From DASSKK01 sp035690495 (lineage in GTDB: Bacteria; Actinomycetota; Actinomycetes; Propionibacteriales; Nocardioidaceae): a DNA stretch of 64,000 bases. The notes beneath the pieces are model-generated. The model saw only the letters and a program-made list of their open reading frames with translations, was not told the origin of the DNA and made no database searches. The translations under genes and the position numbers were made by a program. Each line of letters begins with the position of its first letter. Position 1 is the stretch's first letter. The stretch spans positions 62,001 through 126,000 of the forward strand of contig DASSKK010000001.1 in the NCBI GenBank assembly GCA_035690495.1, in the 5' to 3' direction. Below, one piece after another: positions 35,554 through 43,844 of this stretch.

Positions 35554-37799
35554 GAATCGTGTCCTTCCACGAGCCGGCGGCGACTCGAGGCCCGGAAGTT
35601 CCGCCACCGGCGCCAGAGCCGGATCGAGATGGCGACGAGCAACACCGCGCCGCCGACACCCATGATCACCCAGATCAGGGTCCCGACCTGGCTGGTGCGC
35701 ACGTTGAAATGCGCGAAGCTGCCGATCTTCTTGCCATTGGCGTTGGTCGCCGCCAACGTGACCGCGTGCACGCCGATCTGGCTCGAGCTGGCCTTCAGGC
35801 GGACGGAGGCACGCCGTCCCGGCCCGATGTCGACCGGATCGGGGACCGTGATCTTCATGCCGGGGGTGATCGTCTCCGGCTCCACGCCTACCGTGACGGC
35901 CCGGTCGAGCCCGTTGACGAGCGTGATCTGGATCGGTCCGTTCTGGCTGGACATCATCACGAACGGGGGCCCGTCGATGCGTACCTCGCGCATCCGGTTC
36001 TCGACGTACCTGCTGGTGTTGTCGACCCGCGCCAGAGCCCGGCGCGGGTGCGCGCGCACGTACTGCGACGAGGCGAGCAGGGCGGTGCCGTTCAGGGTGT
36101 CCGCGGCGTGGTCGGGTCCGGTGATCAGCCCCGAGTAAACGGCCGCGGTGTGGATCAGCTCACGGCTGGCGCGCAGGTTGGCCACGGGCAGCTGGCGCCG
36201 ACGGTCCGCCTTCGAGTAGGCCGGTGCGGGCGCTTGCTCGACGCTGGTGCCTCCGCCGACGTGACCGGGGCCGGAAGTGGCAGCCGAGGACGCCGCCGAG
36301 GGCAGGTCGATCATCTGCAGCCACGGCACCGCGAGCCCGCCGAAGAAGTCTGCCGCAGACCAGTCCCTTCCCGGGTCCCAGAACGGCGGAGTGCTGACCA
36401 CCAGCGGTGCCTCGGCTTGCGGGGACATCGCGTGCAGGGCCGCCTCGCTGAGGATCCGCTGGCGCATCGCGAGTGGGTCGTGCGCCCTGATCGGTGCCGG
36501 CCCGCCGGAGCCGGCGCCGGTGTCGGAGAGCACCGCCGATGCCCCGGCTGCGGTGCGCACCACCGGTTCCGCCGCGTCAGGGAACGCACTGTCGGCCAGC
36601 AGCACCGACACGGTCGCGTCGATGCGGCGCAACGCGGCGGCAGGCAGGTGACCGTCGTCGGGCGCCACGACCGGGTCCGCGCTCATCCCGGCGTTCGTGA
36701 TGGTCGCCTCGCTCAGCTTCACCGCCCGGTCGTAGAGGCCGCGGAACCTCTCGCTGCCGAGCACAGCGGCCACGTCGAGGTCTCCGTACGGGAGGCTGAG
36801 CACGGTGTGGGAGGGCGCCTGGCTGCGCAGCGCCGCCAGCCAGGTCACCGCGTGCCGCTCCGCGGGCGTGGGCCGCGGTGATCCGGAGCCGGCCGGAGTG
36901 GGCGTCGAGCTGGCACCCGGGGTGGGCTCCGGACTCGGGCTCGGAGACCCGGAGCTGCTGGAGCCGGGGCTGGGCGTTGCGGTAGCGGACCCTCCGACGA
37001 CCTCCTCGGCCAGCGGCGGGTTGCCTTCCGACATCGACTCCGCGGCCGCGACGACGGCGGGGTCGAGCACCCAGGTCAACGGCTGGTCGGCGGTCGCACT
37101 GAGGTTCACCAGCCGGGAGAGCCGCCCGTCGGCGCGCAGGGTGTGCCGCCACCGGCGTACGTCGAGAAGCTGGCCGGTGCGCGAGCGGTGCACCTGCTCC
37201 TCGATCCGCAGCACGAGGGCCAGGCGGGTGGTCGGCGGATGCTTGCCGACCAGCGGCATGAACGTGCGGGCACGCCCGTCCGCCACGTTGTCGCGCAGTC
37301 CGTCCTGGCTGGTGCCCAGCACGTGCACGGCCATCCAGTACACCCCGGGATCACCGCTGACCTGCAGGTCGCGGCGGCGCACCGAGAGGGAGTACGTCGT
37401 GCTCTCGCCGGGCGCGAGGTCGCCGACCTCGTCGTACAGGCCGGGGGAGCTGAGCCGTGTCCCGATGACCGTGTGGGGGTCGGTGCGGCTCGCGGTCTCG
37501 AGGTCGTCGGCGTGGGTGATCGGTGAGGACGAGGTGACCAGGAACACCTGCAGGGTGCTCCAGGACTCGTCGGAGGTGTTGGTCACGGTGCCGGTGACGT
37601 TGATGCGCTGCCCGCCCCGCTGCGGCATCGTCGACGGCGTCAACGTCCGGATCGACACCCGCAGCGGCGCCTTGGCGGTGTCCTTGCTGTCCGCGGACGC
37701 GGCGGGCCCACTCACCGGGCCGAGCAGCGCCAGTCCGCTCCCGACGACCGCCGCGGCCACGAGGCACAGGCCGCGTCGGCGAAGGAGGGGGCGGATCAC
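35550..37799 (-). CDS. DUF6049 family exported membrane-anchored protein
   Basis: This 749-residue protein has an N-terminal signal peptide (RRRGLCLVAAAVVGSGLALLGPVSG, cleavage near ASA). It has a large extracytoplasmic part with an early Ig-like segment (TPSTMPQRGGQRINVTGTVTN) and a Ser/Pro/Thr-rich linker at about 270-305. One C-terminal membrane helix (LIWVIMGVGGAVLLVAISIRLW) ends in a basic tail. The gene corresponds in position and topology to Rv3909 upstream of murJ. It probably supports envelope assembly, but no enzymatic site is visible. The start is 17 bases from the divergent pcnA start. The NUDIX gene usual at this locus is missing. Confidence 0.83.
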   Translation of the reverse strand: MIRPLLRRRGLCLVAAAVVGSGLALLGPVSGPAASADSKDTAKAPLRVSIRTLTPSTMPQRGGQRINVTGTVTNTSDESWSTLQVFLVTSSSPITHADDLETASRTDPHTVIGTRLSSPGLYDEVGDLAPGESTTYSLSVRRRDLQVSGDPGVYWMAVHVLGTSQDGLRDNVADGRARTFMPLVGKHPPTTRLALVLRIEEQVHRSRTGQLLDVRRWRHTLRADGRLSRLVNLSATADQPLTWVLDPAVVAAAESMSEGNPPLAEEVVGGSATATPSPGSSSSGSPSPSPEPTPGASSTPTPAGSGSPRPTPAERHAVTWLAALRSQAPSHTVLSLPYGDLDVAAVLGSERFRGLYDRAVKLSEATITNAGMSADPVVAPDDGHLPAAALRRIDATVSVLLADSAFPDAAEPVVRTAAGASAVLSDTGAGSGGPAPIRAHDPLAMRQRILSEAALHAMSPQAEAPLVVSTPPFWDPGRDWSAADFFGGLAVPWLQMIDLPSAASSAATSGPGHVGGGTSVEQAPAPAYSKADRRRQLPVANLRASRELIHTAAVYSGLITGPDHAADTLNGTALLASSQYVRAHPRRALARVDNTSRYVENRMREVRIDGPPFVMMSSQNGPIQITLVNGLDRAVTVGVEPETITPGMKITVPDPVDIGPGRRASVRLKASSSQIGVHAVTLAATNANGKKIGSFAHFNVRTSQVGTLIWVIMGVGGAVLLVAISIRLWRRWRNFRASSRRRLVEGHDS

Positions 37800-37816
37800 A
37801 CCGAAAGGCTAACGGG

Positions 37817-39334
37817 ATGGGTGCTGGCATAGAGTCTCCTGCCGTGCCCGAGCCGCCCGACAGCTTCGATGACGACGCCGACCGCTCCGGTGCGCCCGAG
37901 CAGCCTCCGCCGGACATGAGCCGGGTGCAGGAGAATGCCGTCGCCGAGCTGCTGCGCATCGCCCCGGTGATCGACGAGCTCGGCGAGCGCTTCGTCGCCG
38001 CGGGGGAGCAGATCGCGCTGGTCGGCGGTCCGGTGCGCGACGCGATGCTGGACCGGGTGCACAACGACCTGGACTTCACCACCTCCGCACGTCCCGAGGT
38101 CACCGACCGGCTGCTGCACGGCTGGGCGGACGCGGTGTGGGACATGGGGCGCGCCTACGGCACAATCGGGGCCCGCAAGGGCGACTACGAGGTGGAGATC
38201 ACCACCTACCGCTCCGAGTCCTACGACCCCGCCTCCCGCAAGCCGGACGTGGAGTACGGCGACTCGCTGACCGGCGACCTGGGCCGCCGCGACTTCACCG
38301 TCAACGCGATGGCGGTGACGCTTCCCGCGCGCGAGCTCGTCGACCCTTTCGGCGGGATCGCGGACCTGGCCCGGCAGCTGCTGATCACCCCGGGCCGCCC
38401 GGAGGACTCCTTCTCAGACGACCCGCTGCGGATGATGCGCGCCGCCCGGTTCAGCGCCCAGCTCGGCTTCGAGGTCGACCCGGCGGTCGTCGCAGCCATG
38501 ACCGCGATGGCCGACCGGTTGGTGAACGTCGTCTCCGCCGAACGGATCCGCGACGAACTGGTCAAGCTGGTGCTGGCGCCGTACCCACGCCGGGGGCTGT
38601 CCCTGCTGGTGCGCACCGGGCTCGCGCAGCGGGTGCTTCCGGAGCTGCCGGCGCTGGCGCTCGAGCGCGACGAGCACCACCGGCACAAGGACGTGTACGA
38701 GCACACCCTCACCGTGCTCGAGCAGTCGATCGCGCTCGAGGACCGGCTCGGTGGGCCGGACTTCGTCTCCCGGTTCGCCGCGCTCATGCACGACGTCGGC
38801 AAGCCGCGCACGCGCCGGTTCTCCGGGGACGGCACGGTGACCTTCCACCACCACGACGTGGTCGGGGCCAAGATGACGCGCAAGCGGATGCGTGAGCTGC
38901 GCTTCCCCGGCACCGACATCGACGCGGTGGCGAAGCTGGTGGAGCTGCACCTTCGTTTCCACGGGTACGGCTCCGGCGAGTGGACCGACTCGGCAGTACG
39001 CCGCTACGTGCGCGACGCGGGCGACCAGCTGGACCGGCTGCACGTGCTGACCCGCGCGGACTGCACCACCCGCAACTGGCGCAAGGCCGAGCGGCTGTGG
39101 CGCACCTACGACGAGATCGAGGCCCGCATCGCCCGGCTCGCCGAGGAGGAGGAGCTGGCCGCGATCCGGCCCGACCTGGATGGCAACCAGATCATGGAGA
39201 TCCTCGGTATCGGACCGGGCCGCGAGGTCGGCCAGGCCTACCGGTTCCTGCTCGACCTGCGGATGGACCGAGGCCCGTTGCCGCCCGAAGACGCCGAGGC
39301 TGCCTTGCGCGCCTGGTGGGCGGCCCGCGTGTAG
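37817..39334 (+). CDS. pcnA: CCA tRNA nucleotidyltransferase
   Basis: This 505-residue enzyme adds the CCA end to tRNAs, needed because the tRNA genes here do not encode CCA. The N-terminal nucleotidyltransferase has GGPVRDAMLDR and the metal motif DLDFTT. The tRNA-binding neck contains GRRDFTVNAMAV, with RMMRAARFSAQLGF following. A C-terminal HD domain has LMHDVGKPRTR and HHHDVVG. ATG 37817 leaves an untypical acidic N-terminus, and a GTG at 37844 placed after TAGAGT is a plausible leaderless alternative. The gene is divergent from DUF6049. Confidence 0.93.
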   Translation: MGAGIESPAVPEPPDSFDDDADRSGAPEQPPPDMSRVQENAVAELLRIAPVIDELGERFVAAGEQIALVGGPVRDAMLDRVHNDLDFTTSARPEVTDRLLHGWADAVWDMGRAYGTIGARKGDYEVEITTYRSESYDPASRKPDVEYGDSLTGDLGRRDFTVNAMAVTLPARELVDPFGGIADLARQLLITPGRPEDSFSDDPLRMMRAARFSAQLGFEVDPAVVAAMTAMADRLVNVVSAERIRDELVKLVLAPYPRRGLSLLVRTGLAQRVLPELPALALERDEHHRHKDVYEHTLTVLEQSIALEDRLGGPDFVSRFAALMHDVGKPRTRRFSGDGTVTFHHHDVVGAKMTRKRMRELRFPGTDIDAVAKLVELHLRFHGYGSGEWTDSAVRRYVRDAGDQLDRLHVLTRADCTTRNWRKAERLWRTYDEIEARIARLAEEEELAAIRPDLDGNQIMEILGIGPGREVGQAYRFLLDLRMDRGPLPPEDAEAALRAWWAARV

Positions 39335-39385
39335 CCCATGTCCCGCTGGTCCGGGCTGGCCCGGGCTGGCCCGGGTCTGCGTGCG

Positions 39386-39538
39386 CTAGCGTTCTTCGTC
39401 GGCGGGCCCCGGCTTCTCGGCGCGTTCGCCGCCGGTCGCGCAGCTCGGCGCCGAGTCGTTGTCGGCCGGCGCGTCCGCCTCGCCTGGCTGGTTCGCTCGG
39501 CCGCGCAACACCTCGACGACTCGTGTCAACAGTCCCAT
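39386..39538 (-). CDS. Small hypothetical protein (50 residues)
   Basis: A 50-residue reading frame on the minus strand starts at ATG 39538, six bases after a near-perfect AGAGGAGG ribosome binding site. It reads MGLLTRVVEVLRGR, then a Pro/Ala/Asp/Glu-rich polar tail with one Cys, ending PADEER. I do not recognise a family. The strong ribosome site and the amphipathic N-terminal helix (MGLLTRVVEVLRGR) argue that it is translated. It lies between pcnA and the AIM24 gene on the opposite strand. Confidence 0.6.
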   Translation of the reverse strand: MGLLTRVVEVLRGRANQPGEADAPADNDSAPSCATGGERAEKPGPADEER

Positions 39539-39651
39539 CGCTGACCTCCTCTGAAGGCTTGCTCCATCCCCAGTGCCCCTCCGGACGCACCCGACACGTG
39601 GCGCATGCTCGGCTCGAACGGGCCGGCGAGGGAGCGGCCTATCCTTCCGGC

Positions 39652-40365
39652 ATGAAGAGTGAGCTGTTCGACCAGGCCAACCTCGAGGTCGAGGGGCAGC
39701 GGTTCTCGCTGCAGAATCCCCAGTTGCTGCGGGTCGCGCTCGGCGATGACGTGCTGGCCGTCAAGGGGGCGATGGTCGCCTATCAGGGGCAGGTCCGCTT
39801 CGACCACGAGAAGGCCGGCGGGGTGGGCAAACTGCTGAAGAAGATGGTCACCAACGAGGACATGCCGCTGATGCGGGTGTCCGGTCAGGGCGAGGTCTTC
39901 TTCGCCAAGGAGGCCGGGCACGTCTTCCTGGTCCAGCTCGACGGCGACGCGATCAGCGTGAACGGGCACAACCTGCTCGCGTTCGACGCGTCGATGTCGT
40001 GGGACATCAACCGGGTCAAGGGCGCCGGCATGATGGCGGGCGGGCTGTTCAACACGACGGTGACCGGTACCGGCACCGCTGCCCTGTGCGCCGTCGGCAC
40101 GCCTGTGGTTCTCGACTGTTCTCAGCAGCCGACCTTCGTCGACGTACAAGCCTGCGTCGCGTGGTCGGCCGGACTGACGCCCAACGTCGTATCGAGCATG
40201 AACGTGAAGTCGATGCTGCGTGGCGGGTCCGGAGAGGCGTTCCAGTACGCCTTCCACGGTCCCGGCTTCGTGGTGGTCCAGCCGAGCGAGTGGTCGCAGG
40301 CGGCCGCGCAGGCGGGACAGAAGAGCTCCGGCGGCGGGCTGATCGGCGATCTGATCGGTTCCTGA
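39652..40365 (+). CDS. AIM24 family protein
   Basis: This 237-residue protein matches the AIM24/DUF124 beta-rich family. Spaced segments include LRVALGDDVLAVKGAMVAYQG, GEVFFAKEAGHVFLVQLDG and FDASMSWDINRVKGAGMMAG, which are typical. The function in bacteria is not settled. The start ATG 39652 lies six bases after TATCCT and has no Shine-Dalgarno, indicating a leaderless transcript. The C-terminus is Gly/Ser-rich. It appears monocistronic. Confidence 0.85.
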   Translation: MKSELFDQANLEVEGQRFSLQNPQLLRVALGDDVLAVKGAMVAYQGQVRFDHEKAGGVGKLLKKMVTNEDMPLMRVSGQGEVFFAKEAGHVFLVQLDGDAISVNGHNLLAFDASMSWDINRVKGAGMMAGGLFNTTVTGTGTAALCAVGTPVVLDCSQQPTFVDVQACVAWSAGLTPNVVSSMNVKSMLRGGSGEAFQYAFHGPGFVVVQPSEWSQAAAQAGQKSSGGGLIGDLIGS

Positions 40366-40395
40366 CCGACCACTGTCGACACGATCGCTCCGCGC

Positions 40396-40445
40396 TCATG
40401 CCCACAGGCACGCCTTCCGGCTCGGAGTGGTGCCTCAAGACATGA
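40396..40445. repeat. Hairpin repeat, copy A
   Basis: The left arm reads TCATGCCCACAGGCAC and the right arm GTGCCTCAAGACATGA, so that TCATG..CATGA and GGCAC..GTGCC pair. The motif GCTCATGCCC-AGGCAC recurs at 59930-59948. It overlaps the last codons of the MFS gene that ends at 40435. It could act as a bidirectional terminator between convergent genes. Confidence 0.5.
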
Positions 40446-41736
40446 CCGCGCGGGTCGCGGGCCGGTGGGTGGTCACCGCGGCGTACCACACGGCCGTCGC
40501 CGCGTAGCCGACCGCGATCAGCGCGAGCACCGGGTAGGACTTCCCGGTCACCGGCAGCACCGCCGCGCCGACGGCGGCCGCTGCCACGAACGCGACGTTG
40601 AACAGCACGTCGTACAGCGCGAACACCCGCCCGCGGAACGCGTCGTCGACGTTGGCCTGGACCAGGGTGTCCACGCAGATCTTGACGCCCTGGCTGGCCA
40701 GCCCGAGGAAGAACGCCGCGACCAGCAGCGTGGGGACGGTGTAGAACGCGCCGGGGAAGACCTCGGTGACCGCGGCGGCGGCCAGCAGCAGCACCACCCA
40801 CGGCCGCGAGCCGAACCGGTCGGTGACCACGGGGGTCACCACCGCGGCGGCGAAGAACCCGACGCCGCTGACCAGCACGGCCACCGACAGCCCCGCGAGT
40901 GCGGCGTCCACCTCGCCGGGGCCGTGGAAGTAGTTGCGGTAGAGCAGGATCAGGGCGACCGTCGAGATGCCGTAGCAGAACCGGTGCACCCCGATCGCCG
41001 TCAGCGCGTACGCCGCCCTCCGCCGGGAGGCCAGGTGGCGGAGGCCGTCGACCAGCCCGACGGCGACGTTGCGCAGCGCCTCACGCAGCCCGGGCCGCTC
41101 GGCCCGCTTGTCGGGACCGAGCATGCCCCTCGGAATGCGCAGCGCGGCAGCCCCGGCCACCCCGAACAGCACCGCCGCGGTCGCGAGCACGCCCACGTCG
41201 CCGTTCACCCCGGCCGCGGACCACAGCGTGCGGGCCACGGTGCCGATGCCGAGCCCGACCAGGTAGGCGATCGTCCCGGCGGTGGGAGTCAGCGAGTTGG
41301 CGGTGTAGAGCTCCTCGGGCTCGACCACGTGCGGCAGCGCCGCCGACAGGCCGGCGAGCAAAAACCGGTTCACCGACAGGCAGAGCAGGATCAGCCCGAA
41401 CAGCGGCGCCCCGCGCACGTCGACGTGCACGACGTACGCCAGCAGACCGACGAACCCGACCCGCACGAAGTTGGACCAGGCCAGCACCTGGCGACGCGAC
41501 CACCGGTCCAGGAAGACCCCGACGAACGGGCCGAGAACGCTGTAGGGCAGCAGCACCACCGCCAGCGCGGTCGCGATCGCCTGCGGGGTCGCCGCCTTCT
41601 CGGGGGAGAAGACGATGTAGGCGGCCAGCGCCACCTGGAACACGCCGTCGGTGAACTGGCTGGCCACCCGGACCGTGAACAGCCGGCGGAACCACGTCCC
41701 CCGCAGCAGGTGGATCAGATGCCGAAGGGCAGTCAC
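40435..41736 (-). CDS. MFS transporter
   Basis: The 433-residue protein starts MTALRHLIHLLRGTWFRRLF and has about 12 membrane helices. Loop 2-3 reads GVFLDRWSRRQVL, the MFS motif A variant (DRWSRR). Large segments such as FTDGVFQVALAAYIVFSPEKA and VGFVGLLAYVVHVD support the MFS_3 exporter type. Substrate is unknown. The gene precedes no other co-directional gene and lies upstream of a palindrome at 41808-41827 that may be its operator. It converges with the AIM24 gene. Confidence 0.82.
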   Translation of the reverse strand: MTALRHLIHLLRGTWFRRLFTVRVASQFTDGVFQVALAAYIVFSPEKAATPQAIATALAVVLLPYSVLGPFVGVFLDRWSRRQVLAWSNFVRVGFVGLLAYVVHVDVRGAPLFGLILLCLSVNRFLLAGLSAALPHVVEPEELYTANSLTPTAGTIAYLVGLGIGTVARTLWSAAGVNGDVGVLATAAVLFGVAGAAALRIPRGMLGPDKRAERPGLREALRNVAVGLVDGLRHLASRRRAAYALTAIGVHRFCYGISTVALILLYRNYFHGPGEVDAALAGLSVAVLVSGVGFFAAAVVTPVVTDRFGSRPWVVLLLAAAAVTEVFPGAFYTVPTLLVAAFFLGLASQGVKICVDTLVQANVDDAFRGRVFALYDVLFNVAFVAAAAVGAAVLPVTGKSYPVLALIAVGYAATAVWYAAVTTHRPATRAVMS

Positions 41737-41807
41737 GCCGCATGTTTACCAGGGCACCATGGGAAACTTCCCCCGCCCATGGTGAGTTCCCCGTGGGGAG
41801 CGGCAGA

Positions 41808-41827
41808 TTACCAGGGTGGCCTGGTAA
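41808..41827. promoter_or_regulatory. 20-base palindrome between MFS and ino1
   Basis: TTACCAGGGTGGCCTGGTAA has perfect eight-base arms around a four-base centre. A third half site TTTACCAGGG occurs at about 41744-41753, next to the MFS start. The arrangement resembles a repressor operator for the MFS gene. It could also fold as a terminator after ino1, though no T-run follows. Confidence 0.5.
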
Positions 41828-41851
41828 ACAGGCGGGGCGGCGGGATCCGGC

Positions 41852-42931
41852 CTAGCGGTCGACCTCGCCGCGGATGAACGCCTCCAGCCGGGCCCGGCCC
41901 TGGTCGTCGGGCATCTGCACCGGCGGGGACTTCATCAGGTACGTCGAGGCCGACAGGATCGGCCCGCCGATGCCCCGGTCGAGGGCGATCTTCGCGGCGC
42001 GGACCGCGTCGATGATGATGCCGGCGCTGTTCGGGGAGTCCCAGACCTCGAGCTTGTACTCCATGTTCAGCGGCACGTCGCCGAAGGCACGGCCCTCGAG
42101 CCGGACGTAGGCCCACTTGCGGTCGTCGAGCCACTGCACGTAGTCCGACGGGCCGATGTGCACGTTGCGGCTGCCGATGTCGTGCGACATGTTCGAGGTG
42201 ACCGACTGGGTCTTGGAGATCTTCTTCGACTCCAGCCGCTCGCGCTCGAGCATGTTCTTGAAGTCCATGTTGCCGCCCACGTTGAGCTGGTAGGTGCGGT
42301 CGAGCACCACTCCGCGCTCCTCGAACAGCCGCGCGAGCACCCGGTGGGTGATCGTCGCGCCGACCTGCGACTTGATGTCGTCGCCGACGATCGGCACGCC
42401 CGCCTTCTCGAACTTCTCGGCCCAAGCGGGGTCGGAGGCGATGAACACCGGCAGCGCGTTCACGAACGCCACCCCGGCGTCGATCGCGCACTGGGCGTAG
42501 AACTTGTCGGCCTGCTCCGAGCCGACCGGCAGGTAGGACACGAGTACGTCGGCCCGCGCCTCCTTCAGCGCCGCGACCACGTCGACCGGGTCCCCGTCGG
42601 CCTCCTCGATCGTCTCCCTGTAGTACTTGCCGAGACCGTCGAGGGTGTGCCCGCGCTGCACGGTCACCCCGAGCGGCGGCACCTCGGTGATCTTGATGGT
42701 GTTGTTCTCCGAGGCGCGCGTGGCCTCGGACAGGTCGAAGCCGACCTTCTTGGCGTCCACGTCGAACGCCGCGACGAACTCCACGTCGCCGACGTGGTAC
42801 TCGCCGAACTCCACGTGCATGAGCCCCGGCACGGAACTGGTCGGATCCGCGGACCGGTAGTACTCCACGCCCTGGATCAGCGAGGTCGCGCAGTTGCCCA
42901 CGCCCACGATTGCTACTCGAACCGAACCCAT
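41852..42931 (-). CDS. ino1: Inositol-3-phosphate synthase
   Basis: This 359-residue enzyme converts glucose 6-phosphate to myo-inositol 3-phosphate with NAD, the first step to phosphatidylinositol and mycothiol. The NAD motif is VAIVGVGNCATSLIQG. Characteristic segments are SYLPVGSEQADKFYAQ, GDDIKSQVGATITHR, LNVGGNMDFKNML and the lysine-containing SKKISKTQSVTSNM. The ATG at 42931 follows AAGGAGAG. A PadR gene directly upstream gives the mycobacterial ino1-padR arrangement (Rv0046c-Rv0047c). The 68 bases between them hold no gene. Confidence 0.95.
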   Translation of the reverse strand: MGSVRVAIVGVGNCATSLIQGVEYYRSADPTSSVPGLMHVEFGEYHVGDVEFVAAFDVDAKKVGFDLSEATRASENNTIKITEVPPLGVTVQRGHTLDGLGKYYRETIEEADGDPVDVVAALKEARADVLVSYLPVGSEQADKFYAQCAIDAGVAFVNALPVFIASDPAWAEKFEKAGVPIVGDDIKSQVGATITHRVLARLFEERGVVLDRTYQLNVGGNMDFKNMLERERLESKKISKTQSVTSNMSHDIGSRNVHIGPSDYVQWLDDRKWAYVRLEGRAFGDVPLNMEYKLEVWDSPNSAGIIIDAVRAAKIALDRGIGGPILSASTYLMKSPPVQMPDDQGRARLEAFIRGEVDR

Positions 42932-42999
42932 CGGGTCTCTCCTTGGTGTTCTCAGTGTTGTCGCTGTCTTCGTTGTCATCGCTCTGCTTGCTGTGCTGT

Positions 43000-43560
43000 T
43001 CACGTTGTCGGCGGGTGCGAGGCGTGCTCGGCGTCGATCAGCTCCGAGAGCCAGCGCACCTCGCGCTGCACCGACTCCACGCCGTGTCGCTGCAGCTCGG
43101 TGGCGTAGCGGTCCATCTGCTTCTGGGTGCGGTCGAGCTGTCCCTGCACCCGTGCCAGCCGCTCCTCCAGCCGGGTGCGGCGTCCCTCGAGGATGCGCAG
43201 CCGGATACCAATGTCGGTGCGGGAGAAGAATGCGAAGCGCACGTCGAAGTTGTCGTCCTCCCAGGCCGACGGACCGGCGTCGGTCATCAGCTGGGTGAAC
43301 CGCTCGTCGCCGGCCGGCGTCAGCTCGTAGACGATCCGCTGCCGGCGCGCCCCTGCCCCCGGCTCGGCGGGGGTGACGTGCTCGGCGATCCAGCCGGCCC
43401 GCAGCATCTTCTTCAGGGCCGGATAGAGCGAGCCGTAGGACAGCAGCCGTCCCCAGCCGAGCACTCCGTTGACCTGCTTGCGCAGCTCGTAGCCGTGCAT
43501 CGGCGACTCGTGCAGCAGTCCGAGGACTGCGAACTCGAGCGTCTCGCCGCGACGGGTCAC
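43000..43560 (-). CDS. PadR family transcriptional regulator
   Basis: This 186-residue regulator has the PadR winged helix with LEFAVLGLLHESPMHGYELRKQVNGVLGWGRLLSYGSLYPALKKML in spaced conserved blocks and YELTPAGDERF. A C-terminal coiled coil (RTRLEERLARVQGQLDRTQKQMDRYATELQ) fits the AphA-like dimerisation domain. It would repress through a TGATATATCA-type palindrome upstream and may control ino1 or ponA. GTG 43560 is preceded by GGAAGG. It is in the same orientation as ino1, with a 68-base gap. Confidence 0.88.
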   Translation of the reverse strand: MTRRGETLEFAVLGLLHESPMHGYELRKQVNGVLGWGRLLSYGSLYPALKKMLRAGWIAEHVTPAEPGAGARRQRIVYELTPAGDERFTQLMTDAGPSAWEDDNFDVRFAFFSRTDIGIRLRILEGRRTRLEERLARVQGQLDRTQKQMDRYATELQRHGVESVQREVRWLSELIDAEHASHPPTT

Positions 43561-43664
43561 GGGGCTGCCACCTTCCTGGTACGTCGGGCCTGCGGGTTTC
43601 CCGGGGCTGCGGCCGGGTACTCTGCCGCCGGGCCATGGCCGGCTATCGCCACAACCTATCGCAA

Positions 43665-43674
43665 TGATATATCA
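43665..43674. promoter_or_regulatory. AT-rich palindrome upstream of PadR and ponA
   Basis: TGATATATCA is a perfect 10-base palindrome in an otherwise GC-rich 284-base divergent region. It lies 105 bases before the PadR start and 170 bases before ponA. It is a plausible PadR or other operator. Both strands could carry a promoter here (TATGAT-like on either side), but I cannot place the -35. Confidence 0.45.
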
Positions 43675-43844
43675 CCTCAAGGCGCGTGGGCACCAGCCGG
43701 ACACCGGCCCGGGCCCGGCGGCGGAGCCTGTCGAGACGCCACCACGTACTCTGTGCGAGGCGCCGCCGGCGTCCGCACGAGTCCCGATCCCCGCACTGGA
43801 GATTCAGCGAGTGCCAGCGAGAGTGCAGCAGGAATGCAGAGTGA

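Noticed and set aside
39338..39544. Plus-strand 68-residue frame after pcnA
   Set aside because: It lies opposite the better supported small gene 39386-39538, is Arg/Ala-rich and lacks a ribosome site.
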